From contig CANHGL010000006.1 of NCBI GenBank assembly GCA_947460245.1, forward strand, positions 1-64,000: 64,000 nt of DNA. The letters run 5' to 3'. The notes below the pieces were generated by a model. The model saw only the letters and a program-made list of their open reading frames with translations. It was not told the origin of the DNA and did not search any database. The position numbers and the translations under genes were made by a program. This document shows, piece by piece, positions 9,403-17,084 of this stretch. The stretch is from Sphingobacteriales bacterium (GTDB taxonomy: Bacteria > Bacteroidota > Bacteroidia > Chitinophagales > JADIYW01). Positions within the stretch are counted from its first letter, which is position 1. Each line of letters begins with the position of its first letter.

Positions 9403-9419
9403 AAAGGGTGCCACCCTTT
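9403..9419. repeat. Short perfect inverted repeat upstream of lptC
   Basis: AAAGGGT-GCC-ACCCTTT forms a 7-bp stem with a 3-nt loop. It lacks a following T-tract, so it is a poor intrinsic terminator. It lies about 60 bp upstream of the lptC -7 box. Confidence 0.4.
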
Positions 9420-9474
9420 ACGAGTTTTAGAGTTTGTCCCTTTGTACGGATGACTGTAAAACTATTATTCTTTA

Positions 9475-9482
9475 TATCTTTG
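9475..9482 (+). promoter_or_regulatory. -7 promoter box for lptC, leaderless geometry
   Basis: TATCTTTG matches TAnnTTTG exactly and ends four bases (AGGT) before the ATG at 9487, so transcription should begin at or next to the start codon. Confidence 0.6.
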
Positions 9483-9486
9483 AGGT

Positions 9487-10038
9487 ATGCGTTTGGTTGC
9501 TGTTATTATACTTTCCGTGCTTTTTCTTTCCTCCTGTAAGGAGAATGATATGAAAAAAGTAAAGGCTATGTTTAATGAAAAGGAGATGGATATGGAGGTC
9601 GCAGATAGCGTCCGTTTTATATACAAGGAAGGAGCCTATAAACGCGCAATTGTGACTGGCGAGACAATAAGGCGATATACAAAATCACAGAATAAGATTG
9701 AATTTCCGGATGGTTTACTGGTGCGCTTTTTTGATCAGCTGCGCTTGATATCCATTTTAAAGGCCCATTATGCAGAGAACAATGAAAGTGACCAATTAAT
9801 GCGCGTGTCGGGAGAGGTATACATGGAGAATGAGCGGAACGAAAAACTGGAAACAGAAGAGTTAATGTGGAATGTCAGGACAAAAAAGATTTATACAGAC
9901 AAACCAATTAAGATAAAAACACCTGATCATATAATCTACGGCATAGGCTTCGATTCCGATGAGAATTTTTCTAATTATACTATTCGGAAAGTAACAGGAA
10001 TCGTCTCTGTGGATGATAGCAAAGGGTTTAAGGAATAA
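9487..10038 (+). CDS. lptC: LPS export periplasmic protein LptC
   Basis: A 183-aa protein with a lipobox-like N-terminus (IILSVLFLSSC) followed by the LptC/OstA-type beta-jellyroll repeats, for example DSVRFIYKEGAYKRAIVTGETIRRYTKSQNKIEFPDGLLVRFFDQ and GEVYMENERNEKLETEELMWNVRTKKIYTDKPIKI. LptC passes lipopolysaccharide from the LptBFG transporter to the periplasmic LptA bridge. Bacteroidota versions are often lipid-anchored rather than spanning the membrane (inference from the Cys). It sits just upstream of a CNNM protein and a PPIase, a common neighbourhood in this phylum. Confidence 0.9.
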   Translation: MRLVAVIILSVLFLSSCKENDMKKVKAMFNEKEMDMEVADSVRFIYKEGAYKRAIVTGETIRRYTKSQNKIEFPDGLLVRFFDQLRLISILKAHYAENNESDQLMRVSGEVYMENERNEKLETEELMWNVRTKKIYTDKPIKIKTPDHIIYGIGFDSDENFSNYTIRKVTGIVSVDDSKGFKE

Positions 10039-10053
10039 GATTTAATTTTTCTA

Positions 10054-10061
10054 TATCTTTA
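10054..10061 (+). promoter_or_regulatory. -7-like box for the CNNM gene
   Basis: TATCTTTA is one base from TAnnTTTG and ends seven bases before the ATG at 10069, implying a leader of only a few nucleotides at most. Confidence 0.45.
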
Positions 10062-10068
10062 CAACGCA

Positions 10069-11331
10069 ATGGCAACTACCATTTTTTTAATTGTTTTGAT
10101 GCTGGTCTTGTCGGCAATGTTCTCAGGTATAGAGATTGCCTTTTTGTCTGCCAACAAACTAAAAATAGAATTAAGTTTCCAGCGTGGAACTTTATCAGGA
10201 AGGATTTTGAATGACTATATCAAAAATCCGTCAAAATTTATTGTCACTACCCTGTTGGGAAATAATATAGCGTTAATCTCTTTCGGTATTTTGTGTGCGG
10301 GTATAACAGAGCCTCTATTTAGAGATTCAGGACTCTCTAAATTTTTAGTTTTGTCTATTCAGACGCTCATTTCTACAACGATAGTATTGCTCTTAGGAGA
10401 ATTTGTGCCGAAGGTTTTGTTCAAAGTTTTTGCTGATAGCATACTCCCTGTTCTGGCTTTGCCATTTCGGGTGCTACACTGGTTGCTTACACCCGGAGTA
10501 TTAATTATAACAGGATTATCCTCTCTATTATTTAAGATGGTGGGGGTAAAAGTTTCCGAGCGCGATATAGAGTTTTCTTCGGTAGATCTGGAGAAGTTTA
10601 TCAAAGAACACCATCAAACAGATGGCGAAGAAGAAGAAGAGGTAGATACCGAATTGTTTGAGAATGCTTTATTTCTTAAGAAACTTAGGGTGCGCGATTG
10701 CATGGTGCCACGTAGGGAAATCACAGCTATAGATATTAATGATACGGTTGAGGACTTAAAAAAGTTAATTATTGAAACCTATCATTCCCGTATTTTGGTA
10801 TATGAGGATACGATAGATAAGATGGCAGGATATATTCACCATTTTGATCTGCACAAGAAACCTACCTCCATCTCCTCTATACTGATATCCATCAAAGTAG
10901 TTCCGGAGACAATGCATATTCAGAAGCTGTTAAACGAGTTTATCAAGGAAAATAAAAGTATCGCCTGGGTCGTGAATGAGTACGGTGGTACTGCAGGTAT
11001 TATTACCCTGGAAGATATATTGGAGGAGATATTTGGAGAGATAGAAGATGAGTACGATAAAGATGAATTGGTGGGCAATCAGCTCTCTAGAAATGAATTC
11101 ATCTTATCAGGCAGGATGGAAATTGACCGCATCAACCAGGAATATGACCTGGATTTGCCGGTAGGAGATTATGAGACCCTTTCGGGATTAATCACTGAGC
11201 ATCACGAAACTATACCCGAACGCGACGAAGTCATTAATATTGGAAAATATACCTTTAAAATATTAGATGTATCAGATATCAAGATCGAGACGGTAAAACT
11301 GATTATTAATGATGGTATTGAAAATCAGTAA
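10069..11331 (+). CDS. CNNM/CBS-domain membrane protein (CorC/hemolysin family)
   Basis: A 420-aa protein with an N-terminal CNNM membrane domain (MATTIFLIVLMLVLSAMFSGIEIAFLSANKLKIEL and LLLGEFVPKVLFK), a CBS pair (LRVRDCMVPRREITAID; IAWVVNEYGGTAGIITLEDILEEIFGEIEDEYD) and a C-terminal CorC/HlyC domain (FILSGRMEIDRINQEYDLDLP...YETLSGLITE). The family is linked to Mg2+/Co2+ efflux or sodium-coupled divalent cation transport. The gliding protein GldE is a relative, but no gldD neighbour is present, so I do not call it GldE. Confidence 0.92.
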   Translation: MATTIFLIVLMLVLSAMFSGIEIAFLSANKLKIELSFQRGTLSGRILNDYIKNPSKFIVTTLLGNNIALISFGILCAGITEPLFRDSGLSKFLVLSIQTLISTTIVLLLGEFVPKVLFKVFADSILPVLALPFRVLHWLLTPGVLIITGLSSLLFKMVGVKVSERDIEFSSVDLEKFIKEHHQTDGEEEEEVDTELFENALFLKKLRVRDCMVPRREITAIDINDTVEDLKKLIIETYHSRILVYEDTIDKMAGYIHHFDLHKKPTSISSILISIKVVPETMHIQKLLNEFIKENKSIAWVVNEYGGTAGIITLEDILEEIFGEIEDEYDKDELVGNQLSRNEFILSGRMEIDRINQEYDLDLPVGDYETLSGLITEHHETIPERDEVINIGKYTFKILDVSDIKIETVKLIINDGIENQ

Positions 11332-11349
11332 GTTGTAAATACACTCCAA

Positions 11350-11370
11350 CTTATTGTATCATACGATAAG
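11350..11370. repeat. 21-bp near-palindrome
   Basis: CTTATTGTAT-C-ATACGATAAG has 10-bp arms with one mismatch (a G-U pair in RNA). It lies just after the CNNM stop and could be a terminator stem lacking a U-tract, or an operator. Confidence 0.35.
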
Positions 11371-11381
11371 TGCTCCAATTT

Positions 11382-11427
11382 AAATTTGAGGCAGGCAGCC
11401 CCACATTAGCCCTTACTGCCTAAATTT
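11382..11427. repeat. Stem-loop between the CNNM and PPIase genes
   Basis: AAATTTGAGGCAG (11382-11394) pairs with CTGCCTAAATTT (11416-11427) apart from one bulged G, across a 21-nt loop. It sits just upstream of the PPIase -7 box, so it could act as a weak terminator for the preceding gene. Confidence 0.35.
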
Positions 11428-11442
11428 TATCAATTTTCCTTG

Positions 11443-11450
11443 TATCTTTG
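11443..11450 (+). promoter_or_regulatory. -7 promoter box for the PpiD-like gene
   Basis: TATCTTTG is a perfect TAnnTTTG match 22 bp before the ATG at 11473. It rules out the ORF-track start, a TTG at 11440 that lies upstream of the expected transcription start. Confidence 0.6.
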
Positions 11451-11472
11451 CAGTCCAAAATTAAGACAGAAC

Positions 11473-13644
11473 ATGGCAATTATTGGCAAAATCAGACAGC
11501 GCTCTTGGATCTTGGTGGGATTTATTGCGGTAGCATTACTCATCTTTATTATAGAGGCAGCATTAGAAAGAAATTCTCTGTTCGGCGGAGGTGGTAAAAG
11601 TAATGCCGTAGGCAAGATCAACGGAACAACGATTTCTGCAAAACAATACGGAGAGCAGGTTACCGGATATGAAGAAGGTTTGAAGTTCATCAATCCTACT
11701 TTGCAATTAAATGATCAATTACGCTCGCAGATTCAGGAAGAAGTGTGGAATACCATCGCGGCTAATGAGTTATTGAATGATGCCTATGCTTCTTTAGGAT
11801 TGAATGTTTCAGAAGGCGAGATGGGAGAGTTAATGTGGGGACAGCAACCACATCCTTTGGCACAACGCTTTTTAATGAAAGTGCGGGAAGTAAAACAGGA
11901 TATTATTAATCCGCAAACAGGACAATTGGATCAGGCTAAAGTTCGCGAGTTTATCGGAAGTATAGATCAATATGATAAACAGAATAAGACTAATTTCCGT
12001 CAGATGCTTAGTCATGTAGAGCGTCTTATACAGGATGATCAGGTAAAACAAAAATATGCTACGCTCGTTGGACAATCATTATATGTTCCTACATTCCTCG
12101 CAGATGAATTTGCAAATTCCGGCAGAAGTGCAACCGTGGCATCAGTAAGTATTCCCTATACTGCTCTCTCGGATGATAAATACAAAGTTTCAGATGCCGA
12201 CATAACTTCTTATATAAAGGCTCATCAGGCAAAATACCAGCAACAAGCCTCTAGGGTGGTAGATATCGTTTCGTTTAATGTAGTTCCATCTGCTGATGAT
12301 ACTGCACAAACACTTTCGAAGATTTCTAAAATGCGCGAAGAATATTTGGCATCTATGCCAAACGACTCTGCTTACATTGCTCGCAACTCTCAACAGGGAG
12401 CCGATATAACCTATTACTCTAAGAATGACGTTTTACAGACACAGCGTAACCCGGATAGCTTATTCTCTCTTCCTGTTGGTACTCTGACACAAGTATATAA
12501 GGAAGGTTCATTTTATGTATTTACCAAAATCATAGGAAAGAAAACAGCACCGGATACAGTTCGTGCTGCACATATATTATTATCTGAAGGTAATGGTACA
12601 GATGAAGACAAGAAGGCAGCTAATGTATTAGCAGATAGCTTAATTCGCCTGGTGCAATCTAAGACAAAAGAGTTTGGACAGCTTGCGGTAGATAACTCCA
12701 GAGATGAGGGTTCTAAAAATAAAGGTGGAGACCTCGGGTATTTTACGCGAGGACAGATGGTTAAGGCATTTAATGATAAAGTATTCTATGAAGGTATGCA
12801 GCCGGGACAGATAGCCAAGGTGGAATCTCCTTATGGATTACATATTATCTTGCTAATAGATACCAAGGGCTTACAACAGGTAACTAAGTTCGCGGATTTT
12901 GCGGTAGAACTTATTCCAAGTAACGAGACAGAGAAACTGGCATACAGCATGGCGGTAGATTTTCAGCAAAAGAACCCTACTGCTGAATCCTTTGATAAGG
13001 CTGCAAAAGAGCAGAATACGTACAAGAACATTGTGCTTACACAAGCCATGGTAGATGTACCACAAATTGGCGCTGCACGCAAAATGGTACAGTGGGCATT
13101 TCAGCAAGAAAAAGCCAATGTTATCGATTTCTTTGACACCGATAATAAGTACATGATTGTAAAGCTGAATAAAGTAATGCAGAAAGGCTTAGCAAATGCG
13201 GAAGATGTAAAAGAAGAAGTATCCTTATTGGTACGAAATGAGAAGAAGGGGAAAGACCTGGTTGATCAGTTGAATAAAGCTGCTGCAGGAGCTTCGGATG
13301 TGAATAGCATAGCTGCAAAGGTTAGCGGTGCAACGACATCTGATACTATGCTTGTTCGTTTCTCTTCAGCATATGTACCTGGCTTAGGCAATGAACCAAA
13401 GTTTGTTGGAACAGCATTTGGAGCGCAGGTTGGTAAGCTATCAAAAGCAGTAGCCGGCGAAAGGGCGGCATTTATTTTGATGCCAAAAGTAGTGGAAGCG
13501 CAATCAGCAGAGGCTATACCAGACAAGAATATGTACAAGCAACAAATACAGCGCATGCTAAGCAGTAGAATAAATTTCCAAACGATACTGGAAGCTATTG
13601 TTAAAAAAGCAGACGTGGAGGATACTCGTTATAAATTTTATTAA
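11473..13644 (+). CDS. PpiD/SurA-like peptidyl-prolyl isomerase, membrane-anchored foldase
   Basis: A 723-aa protein from the ATG at 11473 (MAIIGKIRQRSWILVGFIAVALLIFIIEAAL), giving a single N-terminal anchor, then a SurA/PpiD-type helical chaperone region (VGKINGTTISAKQYGEQV...) and a parvulin domain (VRAAHILLSEGNG...NSRDEGSKNKGGDLGYFTRGQMVKAFNDKVF...GLHIILL). Such proteins assist folding of secreted and outer-membrane proteins in the periplasm. The track's TTG start at 11440 lies inside the promoter region and is rejected. A strong terminator follows. Confidence 0.93.
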   Translation: MAIIGKIRQRSWILVGFIAVALLIFIIEAALERNSLFGGGGKSNAVGKINGTTISAKQYGEQVTGYEEGLKFINPTLQLNDQLRSQIQEEVWNTIAANELLNDAYASLGLNVSEGEMGELMWGQQPHPLAQRFLMKVREVKQDIINPQTGQLDQAKVREFIGSIDQYDKQNKTNFRQMLSHVERLIQDDQVKQKYATLVGQSLYVPTFLADEFANSGRSATVASVSIPYTALSDDKYKVSDADITSYIKAHQAKYQQQASRVVDIVSFNVVPSADDTAQTLSKISKMREEYLASMPNDSAYIARNSQQGADITYYSKNDVLQTQRNPDSLFSLPVGTLTQVYKEGSFYVFTKIIGKKTAPDTVRAAHILLSEGNGTDEDKKAANVLADSLIRLVQSKTKEFGQLAVDNSRDEGSKNKGGDLGYFTRGQMVKAFNDKVFYEGMQPGQIAKVESPYGLHIILLIDTKGLQQVTKFADFAVELIPSNETEKLAYSMAVDFQQKNPTAESFDKAAKEQNTYKNIVLTQAMVDVPQIGAARKMVQWAFQQEKANVIDFFDTDNKYMIVKLNKVMQKGLANAEDVKEEVSLLVRNEKKGKDLVDQLNKAAAGASDVNSIAAKVSGATTSDTMLVRFSSAYVPGLGNEPKFVGTAFGAQVGKLSKAVAGERAAFILMPKVVEAQSAEAIPDKNMYKQQIQRMLSSRINFQTILEAIVKKADVEDTRYKFY

Positions 13645-13674
13645 TTCTAAAGAATACGGTAATTATATTTTAGC

Positions 13675-13703
13675 AAAAAGCGGAACTCTGGTTTCGCTTT
13701 TTT
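13675..13703 (+). terminator. Intrinsic terminator after the PpiD-like gene
   Basis: The stem AAAAAGCGGAAC / GTTTCGCTTTTT (one G-U pair) has a TCTG loop and runs into a T-tract. Confidence 0.85.
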
Positions 13704-13749
13704 GTTTTATATTGGTGATAATCTATTCTATCAATTATAATTCATCTTG

Positions 13750-13757
13750 TATATTTC
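13750..13757 (+). promoter_or_regulatory. -7-like box for the DUF2480 gene, leaderless geometry
   Basis: TATATTTC (one base off TAnnTTTG) ends four bases before the ATG at 13762, the same spacing as at lptC, scpB, rpoN and pheS. Confidence 0.45.
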
Positions 13758-13761
13758 TATC

Positions 13762-14268
13762 ATGGCAGACACCCTAATAAATAAAGTGGCACAAAGCGGT
13801 ATAGTTACCCTTGATCTGGAGGATTTTTTTCCTAAGGAAGAAGTTCAGGTAGTTGATCTGAAAGATTTTTTATTCAAAGGTCTGATATTAAAAGAGAAGG
13901 AGTTTCGTTTAGCATTAAAAGAATATGAGTGGTTGTCCTATAAAGATAAGACGGTGGCTATCGGTTGTTCAACAGATGCCATACTCCCGCAATGGTCGTA
14001 TATGTTATTGACATCTTATTTATCTCCGTACACTACAACAATATATTATGGAAGTAAAGAAGAAGTAGAATATGCACTTTGTTTGGAGGCCATAAAAAAC
14101 ATGGATACTTCAAAATTTATTAATACGAAGGTGGTTATCAAAGGTTGTGGTAAACATACGGTAACAGGTTCGGTTTATGTAGAGTTAACTAAAAAGCTTC
14201 AACCGGTAGTTCAGTCACTCATGTTTGGCGAGCCTTGTTCAACTGTTCCAATTTATAAAAAGAAGTAG
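13762..14268 (+). CDS. DUF2480 family protein
   Basis: The protein from ATG 13762 is 168 aa; the track's TTG start at 13747 adds five residues and overlaps the -7-like box. The sequence fits DUF2480, a Bacteroidota-specific family: INKVAQSGIVTLDLEDFFP, KDFLFKGLILKEKEFRLALKEYEW, VAIGCSTDAILPQWSYMLL, VIIKGC-type VVIKGCGKH and the C-terminal LQPVVQSLMFGEPCSTVP. Two conserved cysteine sites (GCSTD, GEPCSTVP) and KGC are visible. No function is known to me. The next gene's start immediately follows the stop codon, so both are probably one transcript. Confidence 0.88.
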   Translation: MADTLINKVAQSGIVTLDLEDFFPKEEVQVVDLKDFLFKGLILKEKEFRLALKEYEWLSYKDKTVAIGCSTDAILPQWSYMLLTSYLSPYTTTIYYGSKEEVEYALCLEAIKNMDTSKFINTKVVIKGCGKHTVTGSVYVELTKKLQPVVQSLMFGEPCSTVPIYKKK

Positions 14269-15207
14269 TTGAAATACGTGAAACATAAACTATTATTTTT
14301 TACCCTCGCAGCTACAGCATCATTGGCAGGTGGATTATTTATATACGCTACCATAGATACCTCAAGGGTCTATTTTGCTTTTGATAAACTGAACAGTAAG
14401 GCAGAGCAAGTAGCCCTTGGAAAAGAAGCGGCATACGCAGTAAGAATTCCAGAACGTATCAGCTTCGCGGAGGAAGCAGTTTTGCTGGAAGATCCTGAGG
14501 TGCGCGAGCGTCTTGATAGAGAACTTACTGTAAACACGTATTGGCATTCATCTACTATACTTTTGATGAAGCGCGCTAATCGTTTCTTTCCTGTTATAGA
14601 AAAAATTCTTAGGGAAGAGGGATTGCCTGATGATTTCAAATATCTTGCAGCCATAGAAAGTAATCTGGAAAATGTGGTCTCTCCTTCTGGGGCTGCAGGA
14701 TTTTGGCAGTTAATGAAACCCGTGTCTGCACAATATGGATTGGTGGTTAACGCAGAAGTAGATGAACGCTATCATTTGGAAAAAGCGACACGAACTGCAT
14801 GCAAGTATCTTATCGACGCGAAACTAAAAACTGGATCTTGGACCGCAGCAGCGGCAGCTTACAATATGGGTATTGGAGGCATAACAAGAGCACAGCAGCA
14901 ACAGCAGGAAACAGCCTACTATCATCTTCTGGTAAATTCAGAAACCAGTCGTTATATACAACGTATCATTGCATTTAAGACAATCTATGAGCATCCCGAA
15001 GATTTTGGTTTTTATTTAGATCCATCAGACTTGTATCCTGAATTGAAATTCACCTTAAAAGAGGTAGACACTTCTGTAAATTGGGTAGCGTTTGCCAAGC
15101 AGCATAATACGAGTTATAAAATGATTAGAATTTATAATCCCTGGATAAGAGACATCTCGCTGATAAATAAAGAGCATCGTATATATGCCGTAAAAATTCC
15201 TGATTAG
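14269..15207 (+). CDS. Lytic transglycosylase (SLT domain)
   Basis: A 312-aa protein starting at TTG 14269 directly after the DUF2480 stop (GTG 14278 is an alternative). An N-terminal membrane/signal segment (LLFFTLAATASLAGGLFIYATI) precedes an SLT goose-lysozyme-like domain: ILREEGLPDDFKYLAAIESNLENVVSPSGAAGFWQLMKP, where the Glu in AAIES is the expected catalytic acid, then AAAAAYNMGIGGI. MltD-like enzymes cleave the glycan strand to 1,6-anhydro-MurNAc. The C-terminal ~60 residues may be a degenerate LysM-like segment. It converges on the next gene with only 2 bp between stop codons. Confidence 0.9.
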   Translation: MKYVKHKLLFFTLAATASLAGGLFIYATIDTSRVYFAFDKLNSKAEQVALGKEAAYAVRIPERISFAEEAVLLEDPEVRERLDRELTVNTYWHSSTILLMKRANRFFPVIEKILREEGLPDDFKYLAAIESNLENVVSPSGAAGFWQLMKPVSAQYGLVVNAEVDERYHLEKATRTACKYLIDAKLKTGSWTAAAAAYNMGIGGITRAQQQQQETAYYHLLVNSETSRYIQRIIAFKTIYEHPEDFGFYLDPSDLYPELKFTLKEVDTSVNWVAFAKQHNTSYKMIRIYNPWIRDISLINKEHRIYAVKIPD

Positions 15208-15209
15208 GA

Positions 15210-17084
15210 TTAGCGGATTAGCATTACCATTCCTGTTTGCGTATATTCCTTATTATTCTTTCCGGTAAATTTTATAATGTATATATATCCATCTGCAGGA
15301 GCCCGCTTGCCGTCAAAATTACCATCCCAGCGTTCGTCTACATTTTGTGTCGAAAATACTAACTGATACCACCGGTCGTAAATCCTGAAGTCATAATTGT
15401 CGCGCTTGGAATACAATAAGAATGGCTTGAAGGTATTATTCACACCATCCGGCAAAAATGCCTGAGGAACGAAGGCAATAGGCTCTGGTTCAACGCAGAT
15501 AATATTGGAATGGCTTTCCAGTATCTCCCGAGGAGCAGGATCATTATTATTGGTAAAGACTGCAGTGATGCGATAGCATACTCCCTGAACACTGTCTGCT
15601 GTGAAATCAAAAAGCGTATTTTCTAAATAAGAATTTTCATTTCTGTTAAAAGTGCCGACAGTAATGGTATCTGTTCCTGTAATTTTTTCTAGCCGAAAAT
15701 AATTAAAGGTGATGTCTGCTATCTCAAATCCACTCCACAGAATATCTGCTTTATTATTGTTTTTCTTTTTTATTCCTATACGCAATGTAGCGGCAGTATC
15801 GGAGATATGTTCGTTAAAACATAAATCGCGTAAGTTCAGTCGGTAGAAGTAAACATTATCATTCACTGCTAAATTTTCATCGGAAAAGATATACTTATAC
15901 CTGTCCTGAACATCTGGATTTTTTATTAATGGCCGGAATACAATCCCATCCAAACTTCTGTTTAAAATACGCAGCGTGTCAGGGCTTGCCAATGTATCTT
16001 TACGATATTCTATATAGATAGTCCCATTCTCAACTGTGATGTTTCGGATATAATCATTTACAGGCGTTTGGATAGCGTTCGCGCTGAATCTTCGTTCATT
16101 GGAATAAGTAATAGTGCCATTGGGTAATAGCGCTGCAACCCGAACGGCAACGGTATCTCTATAAGGAATATTTTGTAGAGTATACAGAAATGGCGGAGCA
16201 GATCCCGGAGGTGGGATACTGGCATCTGTTGTAAAAACCCCTCCATTTACACTCCTTTGAATTTCGTAAGTAATTACCTGTGCACTTCCGGCATCATAAG
16301 GATCCCAGCGTATACTTACCGTCCTATTACAGGAATCAATATCTACGTAAGGGCTGATATTTCTTAAAAATATAGTAGTATGGTCTGCTGTATCCGGAGT
16401 TGCGGTACCTTGTAATCCCAAGGGGCTCTCACAATATTCAAGCGCACGAATTTTATAGCGTATGGGTGTAAAGCTGGGATCGCCAACCGTATCAATATAG
16501 GTAGTGTTGAAGCGTCCATAGACAGTATCAAAAGTATTGAATCCATCTTTACTGCTCAGTATCAGATAGGCTACTACTTCCGGACTAGGTGATGGATACC
16601 AGGTAAGATGCACTTGATTATTGATGACGCTGGCACTGCTAATAATTATATAGGGTTGTGGCTTTACATTATCCAGTGTATCTGAAGTTGGATTAAGCGG
16701 AGGTATAGGATTATTACAGCTTCCTCTGTTTATCATATAAAAATAGGTAACGGATGCTGCTATACCAGAGTAGAGGGGCACCGTTGGAGGATTTATTTGA
16801 ATAGAGGTCTGTAATGGATTGTTAACCGTGGCTACTAAACTGAAAGGTCCATTACTATTCCCTGTTGAGGCGTAGATTTCGTATCCAGTAAAACATGGAT
16901 TAACGGCAACGGGGAGCGACCAATTCAACTCCGTTCCTGAAGGAGCAGTGGAAATATTGCGCACACAATTTAGAGTAGGAGCTTCAAATGCGGTTTGCGC
17001 AAATAGCATAGAGTGCAGCAGTAATATGTAAATCACCAACATAGTAGTTAGCCATTTGTATGCTCTATTTTTTATACTGATCAT
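15210..17084 (-). CDS. T9SS-exported protein with CHU_C/gliding-type C-terminal domain
   Basis: A 624-aa protein. The signal peptide MISIKNRAYKWLTTMLVIYILLLHSMLFAQ precedes several fibronectin-III-like beta modules (GTELNWSLPVAVNPCFTGYEIYAS; NQVHLTWYPSPSPEVVAYLIL; VSIRWDPYDAGSAQVITYEIQRS). The C-terminus (AFVPQAFLPDGVNNTFKPF...YDFRIYDRWYQLVFSTQNVDERWDGNFDGKRAPADGYIYIIKFTGK...GMVMLIR) is the type-B sorting domain recognised by the type IX secretion system. The ATG overlaps the upstream M16 stop codon by one base (TAATG), so the genes are translationally coupled. Its surface role is unknown. Confidence 0.93.
   Translation of the reverse strand: MISIKNRAYKWLTTMLVIYILLLHSMLFAQTAFEAPTLNCVRNISTAPSGTELNWSLPVAVNPCFTGYEIYASTGNSNGPFSLVATVNNPLQTSIQINPPTVPLYSGIAASVTYFYMINRGSCNNPIPPLNPTSDTLDNVKPQPYIIISSASVINNQVHLTWYPSPSPEVVAYLILSSKDGFNTFDTVYGRFNTTYIDTVGDPSFTPIRYKIRALEYCESPLGLQGTATPDTADHTTIFLRNISPYVDIDSCNRTVSIRWDPYDAGSAQVITYEIQRSVNGGVFTTDASIPPPGSAPPFLYTLQNIPYRDTVAVRVAALLPNGTITYSNERRFSANAIQTPVNDYIRNITVENGTIYIEYRKDTLASPDTLRILNRSLDGIVFRPLIKNPDVQDRYKYIFSDENLAVNDNVYFYRLNLRDLCFNEHISDTAATLRIGIKKKNNNKADILWSGFEIADITFNYFRLEKITGTDTITVGTFNRNENSYLENTLFDFTADSVQGVCYRITAVFTNNNDPAPREILESHSNIICVEPEPIAFVPQAFLPDGVNNTFKPFLLYSKRDNYDFRIYDRWYQLVFSTQNVDERWDGNFDGKRAPADGYIYIIKFTGKNNKEYTQTGMVMLIR

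Noticed and set aside
10069-11331. Gliding motility protein GldE
   Set aside because: Same CNNM/CBS architecture, but no gldD or other gld gene nearby; the lptC-CNNM-PPIase order favours the general CorC-type protein.
11440-11472. Upstream TTG start for the PpiD-like protein
   Set aside because: The TTG lies at the -7 box, before the likely transcription start; ATG 11473 places the membrane anchor at the N-terminus.
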